Below, piece after piece: positions 12,801-26,398 of a DNA stretch of 64,000 nucleotides (position 1 is its first letter; the number at the start of each line of letters is the position of its first letter). The stretch lies in the NCBI GenBank assembly GCA_036417435.1, contig CM070917.1, forward strand, positions 61,292,436-61,356,435. Reading direction: 5' to 3'. Origin of the DNA: Inia geoffrensis. Taxonomy: Eukaryota > Chordata > Mammalia > Artiodactyla > Iniidae. The notes under the pieces were generated by a model, which was given only the letters and a program-made list of their open reading frames with translations, was not told where the DNA came from and did no database searches. Made by a program: the position numbers and the translations under genes.

Positions 12801-15800
12801 TTTTTTTTTTAATTTGTATGTATGTATGTATGTATGTATGTATGTATGTATGGCTGTGTTGGGTCTTCGTTTCTGTGCGAGGGCTTTCTCTAGTTGCGGC
12901 GAGCGGGGGGCCACTCTTCATCGCGGTGCGCGGGCCTCTCTTGTTGCGGAGCACAGGCTCCAGACGCGCAGGCTCAGTAATTGTGGCTCACGGGCCCAGT
13001 TGCTCCGCAGCATGTGGGATCTTCCCAGACCAGGGCTCGAACCCGTGTCCCCTGCATTGGCAGGCAGATTCTCAACCACTGCGCCACCAGGGAAGCCCCC
13101 GAAGTTCAGGTTCTTGATGTCTCATCACAGAAAGAATTCAGTGAGAGACAAAGTGATAGGTAAGAAGTGGATTTATTTAGAGAGAAACACATTCCATAGA
13201 CAGAGTATGGGCCATCTCAGAAGGTGAGAAAGGCACCAGGGTGTGGGGTTGTCGGTTTTTATAGGGGTGGGTCATTTCATAGGCTAATGAGTGAGAGGAG
13301 TAGTCCAGCTATTTCAGGAAGGGGCGGGGATTTCCAAGAATAGGGCCACCGCCCACTTTTTGATCCTTATGGTGGGTCTTGGAACTGTCATGGCGCCTGT
13401 GGGTGTGTCATTTAGCTTGCTGATGTGTTACAGTGAGTGTATACTGAGGCTCAAGGTCTAGTGGAAGTTGACTTGTCTGCCATCTTGGGCCCATTTGGTT
13501 CTAATCAGTTTTGTCATATCCGCAGCCTATGTCATGCTTTTAACAGTTGTGCCCTGCCCCCTTCCCTCCTGTTTCACCTGTGGTTCAGTTTGGTGGTATC
13601 AAAGCAAAACCATCCTCACCTTGTGGTTCCTGTATCTCTTAGGATGATGGGGATTGGAGAGGAAAAATTTGGAGAAAGGACAAAGAGAAGTCTGTGTGTG
13701 TGTATCCCATAAAAATGGTTATTGGGCTTGGGTTTGTCACAATAAACTATTTTATTGCCGACTACAGAATATTTTAGTGACAACTAAATTTAGTTAATTT
13801 AGCAGGGAATTTAGTTTTTTAGTACTCTCTGCTATAAATGGTTATATAGATTGTCAGTTGAAGCGAAACACACAACCTAAAAGTTGCAGGTTAAGTTTTA
13901 TTTGGGGACCTTACTGAGGACCGTGGCTCGGAGCCAGCCCCTCAGATGGCTCTGAGAACCTGCTCCAAAGAGGTAAGGGAGGAGCCAGGATGTATATGAA
14001 GTTTTTGCTGGAAAAAAAAAAAAATCTTGTGTAGTGGAACATCACAAGATTACTGCTGATCACAAAGAACAGACATCTCAAGTTAATGATTTTAGTGCTT
14101 TTCTGTACTTGGGAAGATGCAAGGATCTGGGGTCACTGAAATTAATTCCTTAGATATGCATCTTTCCTTCTAGGGCAGGTATCCAAAGCACACAGTGCTG
14201 CTCAGTTTCCTGCATCCTGAATTCCCCTGGGGCTTGCCTTCAATGGGCGACTGCAGTGGCAAGTGGCTTGATCCTGGTGGCACTGGGATGGCAGGCAGCA
14301 TCCTTTGTTTACTGGAATGGCAGGGAACATCCCTGTGCACAAGGGGAAGGAATGTATCTTACAGATTTTTCTATTGAGGAGGAGAGGATGTTACCTAAAG
14401 TAATAAGGCTGATTTTAGACAAACAGAACAAAGCTTAGACGTTGAAATGAGATCAGTCGCCTTTACAGCCGATGTCCTGAGATATAATATAGACCTTTAT
14501 CTGGTGCTGCCGTTGTTCAGAATTTCTTTGGAATTCATCTTCTGGATGTACCTCAGGAAGGGCCGGATGCAAGCGATGTGTAGGGCAAGGTATGCAGGAA
14601 GGGACACGGAGCTTTCACGCCACTCTCCCCAGCCTCTTCACAGTCTCCAACCTGGAAGCTCTCTGAAACCCCTCCGTTTGGCTTTTTACTGAGGCTTCAT
14701 TACATAGGTATGATTGATGATATCGTTAGCCTTAGGCGATTGTTTCAACCTCCAGAGGTCATGGGGATGGGACTGAAAGTTCAACCCCTCTAATCACGTG
14801 GTTTGTCTCCCTGGCAACCAGTCCCCTCCTTTAGGTGCAGTCCAAAAGTCACCTTCTTAACATAACTAAAGACACCTTTATTCCTCTCGAGGCTTAGGAA
14901 ATTCCAAAGGTTTTAGAAGGGAGCTTGGTGCCCGAAATGGGAACCAAATACATATTTCTTATTAGAAATCACAATATCACAGGGTGGTACTCAAGGAGTT
15001 TCGAAATGTACTGAGCATTGGAACTAAGTAAAATAGATACTCAAGGAGTGGTACTCAAGGAGTTTCGAAATGTACTGAGCATTGGAACTAAGTAAAATAG
15101 ATACTCAAGGAGTGGTACTCAAGGAGTTTCGAAATGTACTGAGCATTGGAACTAAGTAAAATAGATACGAAGCTCACAAAGTGTTTTTTGAAGGACAATT
15201 TTCATGTTTTATGTTACAAGCTCTAGTATGGTGATGTAACATAAGAATAGGCATTAAAAGAACATTACAGCTTATTTGCTGCAGGGGATTCATTGTTGGA
15301 GGTGGGGAAGGGGTAAATGACCTGTTCTCAGTCCTTGCACCTGTGGTGTTGGTCCGTCTTTGCAATTTTAATTGATATGTATAGACCTTGTCTGTTTCTT
15401 TAACTCTCGTTTTTTGTCTATCGAAAATGAGAGAGCAGTCAGGGCTGAGTTTAATAGAAGATGTGATAGCCTTAGGGCAGAGAAACATAGCTGGTAAACA
15501 GTTAACATTGTCCTACTTAGATACAAAGCCTACAGGCACTAGCCAGGATGTACTTGGAACAGTCTTAGGGAACAGATAAACAAAGCAGAGGCTGCCAGCC
15601 AACTTCTCTTCGCCCTGCTAGCCCACAAAATAACTGCTTGGTATCCAGTTTGTCCAGTGTCCCTCAGTGAATGGGTAAAGCCGTTGTGACAAAGGCCCTT
15701 TTGTTGCCTTCCTGACCAATAAGGGGTGGGGCGGAGGAGGCTTTCCTTAGCCTCCGGCTGGAGAATGTTGACTCCAATGGCATAGGGCATTAGGAAGAGG

Positions 15801-16093
15801 AAAAAGTAAAAAATAAAAACCTCAGGAGAGAAATTAGTAATTAGCGGAAAGAAAGTTACTCTGAAATCAAGGCTCCTCCAAAACTGTTCCTCTTGTTACA
15901 TTAATGTCTTACCATCTGGCCTTCCCTTGTGTGCTATCCAAACCTCGTGTTGTGTGGTTGTCTTATAAATGCTATCACAAAGCCAGCTGGAAACCCATGA
16001 CCCAGATAGATACTCTTCTAGGATCTGCTTAATTAACTTCAACAGTTATTGTTGGCATTGGGATCTGGTGTAAGAAATCACCAGGTCCAGTGG

Positions 16094-16124
<31 letters not shown>

Positions 16125-19100
16125 GCGGTACGCGGGCCTCTCACTGTTGTGGCCTCTCCCGTTGCGGAGCACAGGCTCCGGACGCGCAGGCTCAGCGGCC
16201 ATGGCTCATGGACCCAGCCGCTCTGCGGCATGTGGGATCTTCCCGGACCGGGGCACGAACCTGTGTGCCCTGCATCGGCAGGCAGACTCTAAACCACTGT
16301 GCCACCAGGGAAGCCCTCCAGTGGAGCTTTTATAATGCCACGCATGGCATCACACAACTGGAAGGTTAAGAAAGCTCTAATTTTATTTCTAACGTTGACA
16401 AGCAGTCTGTGTACGGAAGAGGCTTTTGCTACGGTGTATATGATGCCTGTTGTTTAGATACGGACTCCTGAGTTACCTATATTCTGTCCTCTGAGTACTG
16501 TGCAGGCTTCCAGCTCAACCACCAGAGCCCACAAGGCATCAATGTAGATGATCCGTTTTGGGAAGGGAAGCTCTCCCCTCTGGAACGAAGGATAAGTGTT
16601 TGGGAAGGGGAACATTCTTAGGTGAGTTAGCTGTGCTCCTTGGGACAGATGATTACAAGGGTGATCCCGCGGGGGTCTCTGGCCTTGCCCCAAAATGAAG
16701 TCAGCCTTGCTTACCCTGTTATCTCCCCACCTGACACACCTAACACAGTGCCTGGTGCAAGGTGCTCAATAAATACTTGTTGAATTGATGACCCAGGATG
16801 AAAACTGTTGAAAAGTGCTGAGAATCGACCAAATATTATGAATTCCTAAGTACCTTGGAGGTGTTTGATACGCGGGGTTTTTTGTTTTTTTTTTTTAATT
16901 TATTTAATTTATTTTTATTTTTGGCTGTGTTGGGTTTTCGTCGCTGCGTGCACGCTTTCTGTAGATACAGCAAGCAGGGGCTACTCTTGTCGCGGTGCGC
17001 TGGCTTCTCGTTGCAGTGGCTTCTCTTGTTGCAGAGCACGGGCTCTAGGCTCGCGGACTCAGTAGCTGTGGCTCGCAGGCTCTAGAGCACAGGCTCAGTA
17101 GTTGTGGCTCATGGGCTCTAGAGCGCAGGCTCAGTAGTTGTGGCGCCCGGGCTTAGTTGCTCCGCGGCATGTGGGATCTTCCCGGACCAGGGCTCGAACC
17201 TGTGTCCCCTGCAATGGCAGGCGGATTCTTAACCACTGCGCCACCAGGGAAGCCCTTGATAAGTGTTTTGTCCTGATTATACCAAAAGGTCGTGTGTCCT
17301 CTGACCTTTTGATGGCAGACTTGGGACGTTATTAATTTGGGAGCATGAGGGAGAAGAATGTACCACTTTATTTCAGAGGAAGGAAGTGGCAGCTGGAAAG
17401 TAATGTCACCTGTCAGCAATGCAAAAGGCATGTCTAGGTTGACAACTGCATCTTGAAGTTGAGCCCAGAATCAACTCTGCCTACCCCATGGGAGAAACAA
17501 ACATAGAAACTTATGACAGAATCTTGAAATAGTTGTGAAAAATCCAAACTACAAAGGAGAGGTTGGAAGTTCCACCAGTTGAACGTGGGTGTGGAAAACA
17601 TTGTCAGAGTGGAAGGATGTCCTTTGCATCGCTCACTCCAGGGGCACAGGTGTAAACATAAACTGGAAAAGACTGGGGGAAAATGGCCTGACTGTCCTTC
17701 AAGCTAAAAAGCATTTCGTGATGAGTATTTCATTCTACCACTTATTCAACAAGCATTTATTAAGTCTCTGCTATGTTGATGGCAGGCTTTCCATTTGCTG
17801 CAGATCAGATAATTCAGAAACTGTATACTCTGAAGAGCCTACTCCTCACTTGGGTGGGAACTAGGACGTGGGAAAAGATCTTCTTTATGTGGGGAAGGCA
17901 AGGGAGATACACTCCTGACGCAAAAGAGTTGCTGTTTGAAGACACTTGGATAATTCAAAGAGGAGTATGAGGAGGCTAGAGAGAGAGGGTAGAGCTTTGG
18001 AAGGTCATCCGGAAGGATTTCAAGGCCCTTAACTTTAAGGGCAGAGGCCACCTTATGCTTTTTTTTTTTCTTTTTTAGTAAATTTATTTATTTTATTTTT
18101 GGCTGTGTTGGGTCTTCATTGCTACGCGCGGGCTTTCTCTAGTTGCAGTGAGCGGGGGTGCTCTTCATTGCAGTGCATGGGCTTCTCATTTCAGTGGCTT
18201 CTCTGTTGCGGAACACGGGATCTAGGCGCACGGGCTTCAGTAGTTATGGCACTCAGGCTCCATAGTTGTGGCTCACGGGCTCTAGAGCACAGGCTCAGTA
18301 GTTGTGGTGCACAGGCTTAGTTGCACCACGGCATGTGGGATCTTCGCGGACCAGGGCTCGAACCTGTGTCCCCTACATTGGCAGGTGGATTCTTAACCGC
18401 TGCGCCACCAGGGAAGTCCCCACCTTTTGCTTGATCAGCCTTGGCAAAGGGTTAGCAGTCAGCATTCGTTAAAATTTGGAAATAGCCTTTCCTTTGAATA
18501 CCTTTCAGATCCATATTTTCTTGTCTATCTGGGTAATCTTTGTTAGGAATCTATGTATCTCAAGGAAAGAAGGGTTGGGGGAGATATTTGGAAATTAAGT
18601 TCCAAAATCTCCCCACCCCTCACCCTTCTCCCCACTCCCAAAAGAAAAAAAGAGAGACCAAATTCTTTATGGTTACGGCAGCTAAATACAAGGGCAGGTG
18701 GGTTTCCCTTGGTGTTCCCAGGAAAACGAGGTGCTAGCACTCTGGCCCGAGTTCAGATCCCAGGGATGGTGCCAGCAGGTGTGGGTTCACTCTGGTCATC
18801 GGCAGTCACTGCCTGCTTCACCTGCCACTCCGGTCACTGACAGAAGATCGAGGCAAAGGTGAAAGTGGATAACCTTGTGTGAATCTAAGTAACCTCACAT
18901 GAAAACCGGGACTCAGACAGCTATGAAGAGGAGTTAGTAAGCTTTCTCCTCTATTCAGGAAGTGCCATCGTAAGCTAGCGTGATGATCTATGTCACGTCA
19001 TTCTTGGCAGCCCAGGTCAGATTGCTGAGGTTGAGATCTTTGCCAGGGGTTAATAAATGAAATTAATCCCAAAGTGCAAACCTCATCTGTTTCAGAGACG

Positions 19101-20284
19101 TGAATACAGCCGTGATGGAGTTACTGATCATGGCTTATGCACTGAAGACCGCGTGTGCCAGGAATATTATCGGCGTCATCCCCTACTTCCCCTACAGCAA
19201 GCAGAGCAAGATGAGGAAGAGGGGCTCCATCGTATGCAAACTCCTGGCGTCCATGCTGGCGAAAGCCGGTGAGTGTGGCCAGCGCCCCGGGACCCCGCGC
19301 CATTGCTTGGGACTGTCCCCCGCGCCAGATTAGTCCATACCGCAGGTAGCTGGTTGGGGACCTGTTTTCTCTAAGTGTTGTTCGGTAGTTACTTAGTCTT
19401 GCTTCCTTTTGCATAGTTCTGCTTAAGGCTGTGTGAGCTTAGGTGTCAGTTCTTTTTCTGTTCTCTTTGTCCTCCTTCAGAGTGACCTTGTCTGCTTCAG
19501 GGCTTACTTCTCTCATCTTGGACTTTTTCCTCATTCCACCTTCTTTTCCATTTCATCTTATCATCATCAAAACTTCAGCTGGCGATCTTGGCATTCGGAT
19601 GTGATCTTTTGAGTTTCAGGTCTAGATTTATTTAAACCTTAGCTGAATTCTATTGATGTACATAATAGTAAAACTGGATTTTTCCTTTACTACTTCTTCA
19701 GCTTATATACTCTTTTTTTTCCCCCTCCCCGATTGTCTTTCTGTATAGCAGATCATTTTCATTGTGTGTTTGTGTAGTGGTGACGTGCTTTATGGCCTCT
19801 AAATCCAATGTAATAGCCCTTTACAATTAATGGGATTTTATTTGCCGCATGTTTATTTAAAAACTCAGATATATATCTGAGTCCTGAGAAACACATTTGA
19901 ATTCCGTTCTCTATAAAAACGTGTCATGTTTTTGGAAAGAACAAGTAATTCTGCTTCCTCGCTCTGGAAAATTTTCAGTGACCTTTTGGCCATTTGCCAT
20001 GTATTTATATGTGCACCTTTTTTTTGCTTAGCACTGTTGGTTATAAGAGTATGTTTTCACTGTTTTTCTATACTTGACCCATTCACTTCGGACATATACA
20101 CGTTTCCAAACTCTTCAGTGTCTTACTGTGTCTGTGGATTTCTTTCCATCTAGTATATATATTACTTTGCTTTTGCTTTCCTATTCCTTCTGCTTTAATC
20201 CACAGTCCTTTAACATTTCTTCCTAGATTCTTTAATCAAGGCCTATTTTTTACATCTACTTTTGCTCCAGTATTTAATTCCATG

Positions 20285-20320
<36 letters not shown>

Positions 20321-23300
20321 TTTGCGGTACGCAGGCCTCTCACTGTTGTGGCCTCTCCCGTTGCGGAGCACAGGCTCCGGGCGCGCAGGCTCAGTGGCCA
20401 TGGCTCACGGGCCCAGCCGCTCCGCGGCACGTGGGATCTTCCCGGACCGGGGCACGAACCCGTGTCCCCTGCATCGGCAGGCGGACTCAACCACTGCGCC
20501 ACCGGGGAAGCCCCATGTTTATATTTTTGCTTCTACCTGATTTTTCTTTTCCCAATGTTCAGGCCTAAGCTGATGATTGTGGTAGAGGGAGAGCACTGTT
20601 TTTTAGTTTTAGTGTTTTAATCCATGTGGAAGGTTATAGGCTCCTTTACTTTAGGCTTTAACATTGTCTTTAGTTCATTAAGTTTTGTTAAGGTTGCATA
20701 GAAGGTCTATAACAAACATGCTTGTTCCCAGTACCCCCCTGCCTTCAGTCTTCCGTTAGGAAAGAGGCATTGGGCTTCTAGTTTGCGTCCCCTGTAGCCG
20801 TTAACTTGTAGGGGTGAACTTTGTAATTTTTTGTTTTAAAATTTCAGGTTTAACTCACATTATCACTATGGATCTTCATCAAAAGGAAATACAAGGCTTT
20901 TTCAGCTTCCCTGTGGACAACCTCAGAGCCTCACCTTTCCTGCTTCAGTATATCCAGGAAGAAGTGAGGAGCATCGATAAATACCCCATTGTCCTCAAAG
21001 GAGACCCTATGTAGTTCTTCTCTGGTACCAGATTTCAGTATTGAAAGGCACATCCAATGATCAAATGATCTCTCCCTTAAGTCTTAATGCCTGAGGCAGT
21101 CAGATAAGGTCAGCATTTAGGCACAGAGGATAGTATTTTTTAAAGAAATTAAAAATGGATTTCCTTCTAAGTATCTTTAGCAATCTGCTTATATTTTCTA
21201 AAATGAAGGTTTTAGGAATCAATTATTTTTTATCTTCTTCATGTAGCAGACTTTGGCAATGATGCTAATTGATAAGGGTTAAAAAATGTTAAAATGAGTG
21301 AATGAAATTCTAGCTTGTTTGTTAGTGTGGATCATTGTTATAAGAGGAAAAAAAATGTATTGCCAACAATACAAAATGTATTGTTATTTTTTTGATACCC
21401 TTTCAGTATTTTCTTATTTTTCCTCCAAATCTAGATTCCAAATTATAGGAATGCAGTCATCGTAGCTAAGTCTCCTGATGCTGCAAAAAGGTAAATAAGC
21501 CAGACATTTATACACATCCCTTTTGGGTGTTTCAGAATCCAAGGTCTGTCTTAATACGGCTTGTGAAAACTCATCAGCTCCAGCTTTCCCCCAAATCATT
21601 GTCATACCCCAAACCACAGCTTTACCTCTAGTTTCCAAACAACACGAGCATTTCTCGGAGTTACTCATTTTTCCCCTGGGAGAAAATGAAGTTCTTCCTT
21701 CAAGTTCTCAGGAAAAGGAAAACAGGAAGACTGTGAGTGCCTTTGAGACAGTGGTTTTTGAGACCTTTTTGAACAGAGTTCTTCTGAAGATGAGGGATTT
21801 CCATGGCAGTCCAGTGGTTAAGACACCACGCTTCCACTGCAGGGGGCCCGGGTTCGATTCCTGGTTGGGGAACTAAGATCCAGCATGCCTTGAGGCGCAG
21901 CCAAAAAATAGGGGAAAAAACCAAAACAAACAAAAAAACCCTGAAGATGAGTGTGAGACTGTTGGACAAAGGGTAGAACCAAAATGATCTAGAATCAGAT
22001 ACCAGCCCACATCCCATCTTGAGTGCCTCTTGAGGCATTTACATTCTGGCCTGGGCCGCACTTCCTGATTTGTAGAAGTAATTCCTTTGCATATCCATAA
22101 AAGGTTAAGTGATATTTTCATTCTGTGGTTAACAAAGTGATGAAAAAGCAGCACTTGGGTTTTCCTTCCCATGAACCTCACCCTTTCCCGTTATCTTCCT
22201 CTTAGGGCCCAGTCGTACGCAGAGAGGCTGCGTCTGGGTTTAGCTGTGATCCACGGGGAGGCTCAGTGTGCAGAGCTGGACATGGATGACGGCCGTCATT
22301 CTCCCCCGATGGTCAAGAACGCGACTGTCCACCCTGGGCTGGAATTGCCATGTAAGATCAGCTCTGTGGTTTTATTCTATTTGTAAATGGAAGAAAGTTT
22401 TGAATAGTATGAATGCCTAGGAGTTAATACGTATGTAGATGCTGTTGTGGTATTTTTAAATAATCGAATGGTATTATGTTGATTTTGCCTTTTGTCAGAG
22501 ATTTTGTTACGCGCTTTTGTAGACTAGGTAAGGACAATTGAGCATATCTGGGCAGCACTTGGCTGGCGTTGAGAGTGAAATAATTTTAGCTTTAGTAAAA
22601 AAAGATGTATGTGTAGCGGTGTGAAATCTTAAGCTCTTATATTTTGGTAAGATGGATGATAGCAACCATTGATCACATATCAGGCTTTGGTGATCAGGTA
22701 ACTTTAGCACTTAATTTAGTGATGTAGCCCTTTGACCTGATACCTCACTAATTTATTTTTAATCCAACAGAGTGGAAGCTATTTACTTCAGTGGACTTTT
22801 GAGTGACAATAACAAGCATTCTATGCTGGAAGATATATCATGGTTTTTACAGGAAGGAGAGTATTTTTTTTTTAAATCTGTATCTATTTGCCATGCCTCA
22901 GAAAGATACAGACTAATACGTTGGGAATATATTAGCATGGTTACACCGCAGACAGGTTATTTCAGACAGGCTCCTGTCTAAGGTATAAACATTACAATTT
23001 TTTTTCACCATTTTATAAAATTTCCACTGCTCTGTTTTCAACTTTGGAGGTTTTTATTATGAGAAACAAGTAATATACTCTTAAAATTTTTAGTGTCACA
23101 GCATTTTTTTTTTTTTTTTTGAGATTTTCATAATTAAAGTTCTTGAATAGGGAATACATTCACATATTTCAAAATTCAAAAAGTATAAAATCCTTTATGG
23201 TGAAAAACCTTTCCACCCACCCACCTCCCCCCTCTCCTGCAGCTACTCTGATCTCCAGTGTGGTTGGTTTCTTGTGTATCCATTTAGAGCTTTTATGCAA

Positions 23301-26300
23301 ATACAAGCAAATTCCCTCATTGTCATGCAAACAGTTAGTTGTATGTTATACATCGTTCTTCCCCTTGCTTTTTTCATTCAATAGCTCCTTCTCAGTCCAT
23401 ACAGATTTCTGTCTTTACAGTTTCACAGTATACTGTTTTATGGATACGCCATAATTTATTTAACGAGTCCCCTGTTGATGCACTTATTTTTTTCCCAACC
23501 TTTGGGTATAAAAAACAAGGCTCCAATAGTAATAAACGTCTGTTGGGAATTCCCTGGCGGTCCAGTGGTTAGGACTCAGTGCTCTCACTTTTGTGGACCC
23601 AGGTCTGATCCCTGGTTGGGGAACTAAGATCCCACAAGCCAAAAATAAAAAAAAAAGTAATAATAAATTTTAAAATAAAATAAAATAAATAAACATCTGT
23701 CGAGTCCTTATTATGTGCCAAGAGCTCTTCTAAGCCCTTTAGTAGATCTTCGACTTTGGTCCTTGCACAATAGTACGCATAGGTGCTCTTGTGATCCCTT
23801 CATTTTGCCAGTGAGGAAACCGAGACCCACGGCCGGGGCTGGTGGCTCCAGGGTTTGGAATGTAGCTGCTGACTCCAGAATCCACACTACTTTATTTTTT
23901 TAGCTTTTTATTTTGAACTAACTGCAGACTTAGAGAAAAGGTGAAAAAATAATACAAAATTCCTCTCTGTACTCTTTACTCAGAGCCCCCAAATTGAACA
24001 TTTATATGCCTTTTTTTTTTTCTGAACCATTGAGAGTGAGCTGCAGACATCATGCCCCCTTTATTGCTAAATACTTGTGTTTATTTCCTAAAAACAGACT
24101 GTCTAATATAACCACGTATGATTATCAGACTCAGGAAAATAACGTTGTTATGATACTGTTATCTAATCTGCAGACCTTATCCACATTTTACCAGCTGTCC
24201 CACCAGTGTCCTTCAGAGGAAAAGAAAACAGTGTTTTGGGGCCCAGGACCCAGTGTAAGATCACACGTTGCACCAGTTGTCATTTCTCTTTGGTCTCAGT
24301 TAATCAGGAGTGACTCCTCTGTTCTTTGTCTCCAGTGACCTTGCTACTTCTGAAGAGTGCAGGCCAGTTATTTGTAAAATATCCTTTCGCTGGGGCTTGT
24401 TTCTTTCCTCATATTGGGTTGAATCACTTATTACTATGATTTTTGTCAAATGGAGGTTTTTCTAATTCCCCTTCTTCCCTGTCCGTTCAGTCATTTATAT
24501 CGGTGCGGATTCGTGGAATCTTGTTTTATTCAGCACGTTATAGTCCATTGCTACTACTTGTGTTAATGCTCAAACTGTCTCAGACTTGGCCAAAGAGGAC
24601 CCCTCCAGGCTGCCTCCCATGTTCTTTGGACGTGTCCCTATCGTGTGTTGACTCTTCCTTGTTACTTTCTGGTACAACTAGATGTTTCATGTTCATCTCG
24701 TACTTTCTTAGCCCTGGGATCAGCCATTTCTCCACAGAGCCCCGGTTCCTTCAGTGGGAAGTAGTATTTAGAAACCAAGATTTGGGCTCCAGAGTGGACA
24801 CGCTCAGTCAGTCACTGTACGTCATTGCCTGTGATTAACCTCGACTTACATTCTTTCATAAGTGACCGAATGTATTTACGGGATAAAGACCAAGAAATTA
24901 GATTATTGGGTCAGAAGTTAAGTTGACAGATATTGCCAAAATGCCACAATATTTTATATGGTGAGATTCTCTTCTGAGAATGTTGCCTTATTACTTATTG
25001 TAACAGCGTTGTCATTCCTTCACAGATGGTTGGTATGTTTACAAATTTTATAATCGCCATAGGATTGTTTTCTTTTCCTGTAATTTTAATTTTTTTTAAA
25101 CATTTTTTGGCTGAGGCATTCGGGATGCCAGGGAAGTCTCCATAGGATCATTTTCTATGATCCCCTTTTATAGATTTAGCCAAGGGAATTCTGAAAAAAA
25201 TGTTATTTCTTGTATGTGTAATTGTATTCAGTACCTTCCAAATTAAATATGCTTTATGTTTATATATCAGTTTTGCTTCTAGTATGTCATAATAGTTTAT
25301 TCAATAGTAATAAAGATGAAGACATTAGAACAAGGACAGAGGAAAGCAGACTCTTGGAGTCTGTGTATTTTTAAGAAAGAAGAACTATGTTATCTTCCTG
25401 GAACCCGTTTTTAAATTTAGTTTTATTTTTTGAAGTATTTTTGATGTGGACCATTTTTAAAGTCTTTATTGAATTTGTTACAATATTGCTTCTGTTTTCT
25501 GTTTTGGTTTTTTGGCCAGGAGGCATGTGGGATCTTAGCTCCCTGACCAGGGGTTGAACCCACACCCCCTGCATTGGCACGTGAAGTCCTAACCACTGGA
25601 CCTCCAGGGAAGTCCCTGGAACCCATTGTTTTAGAGCGGTAGTTCTCAAGCGAGGGGGCTTTTGCTCCCGAGAGCATATTTGGCAGTGTCTGGAGACATT
25701 TCTTGGTTGTGTCAGCCGGGGGGCATGGGGTGCTACAGGCATCTCGTGAGTAGAGGCCACAGATGCTACTGAACAATTATCCAGCCCAGAATGTCAATAG
25801 TGCCAAGGTTGAGAAGCCCTTTTTTAAAGTAATTTATTAAAAGTGAGGTTGTATAAATGTTTCTCTTTTATAAGATAGAATTGATACCTCCCTGATGGCA
25901 AGGAATCTAATGAACTTGAAAGGATTGTGTGTCAGTGGTTCCACTGAACAGTGCTCTGTGTTTGCCACAGTGGTGACACTTAAGAGCTTGGAATGCAAAA
26001 ATGAGAGGGAGTCACCTGCTCTGCCTTGATTTTCCTGGCTTGTTAATTTTACAAGTGAAGGTGTGGCTTTCAGCACTAAAGTGAAAACCGACATCCGCTC
26101 CTCTTGAGCATTTGTTAAATGTAGGTTTTGACTTGTTTGCATGTAGATAGCGTTATGAGCTTGGAAATAATTTCAGTTCTAGTTCTGCTGGCGACCTTAT
26201 TTTATTTCGTATATCTCTTTTTAATGTCAGTCTGTTGATGAAGTTTGACATTCCATTGAATTAGAAATAGACCGAGATCAAAATGGATAAGGAATGAATA

Positions 26301-26367
26301 ATTCCCCTTAGTCCCTTTTCACTCTTTATTTTAGGAGAGGAAGGTTTTTTGATTCTGGCAAAACAGT

Positions 26368-26398
<31 letters not shown>

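Larger units (their letters stand above)
6126..19095 (+). other. PRPSAP1 intron 3 (13 kb)
   Basis: The largest PRPSAP1 intron and a repeat trap. It holds CHR-type SINEs, a SINE-L1 pair, old L1M, two LTR-like fossils, a tRNA-like relic and a 64-bp tandem repeat, all listed separately. Stretches 10700-11500, 11800-12700, 13100-13850, 15170-16090, 17260-18055 and 18425-19095 contain no gene that I can see. Confidence 0.75.

Noticed and set aside
14986..15168. Possible CRISPR-like array
   Set aside because: Units are head-to-tail copies with no unique spacers, in a mammalian intron: a plain tandem repeat.
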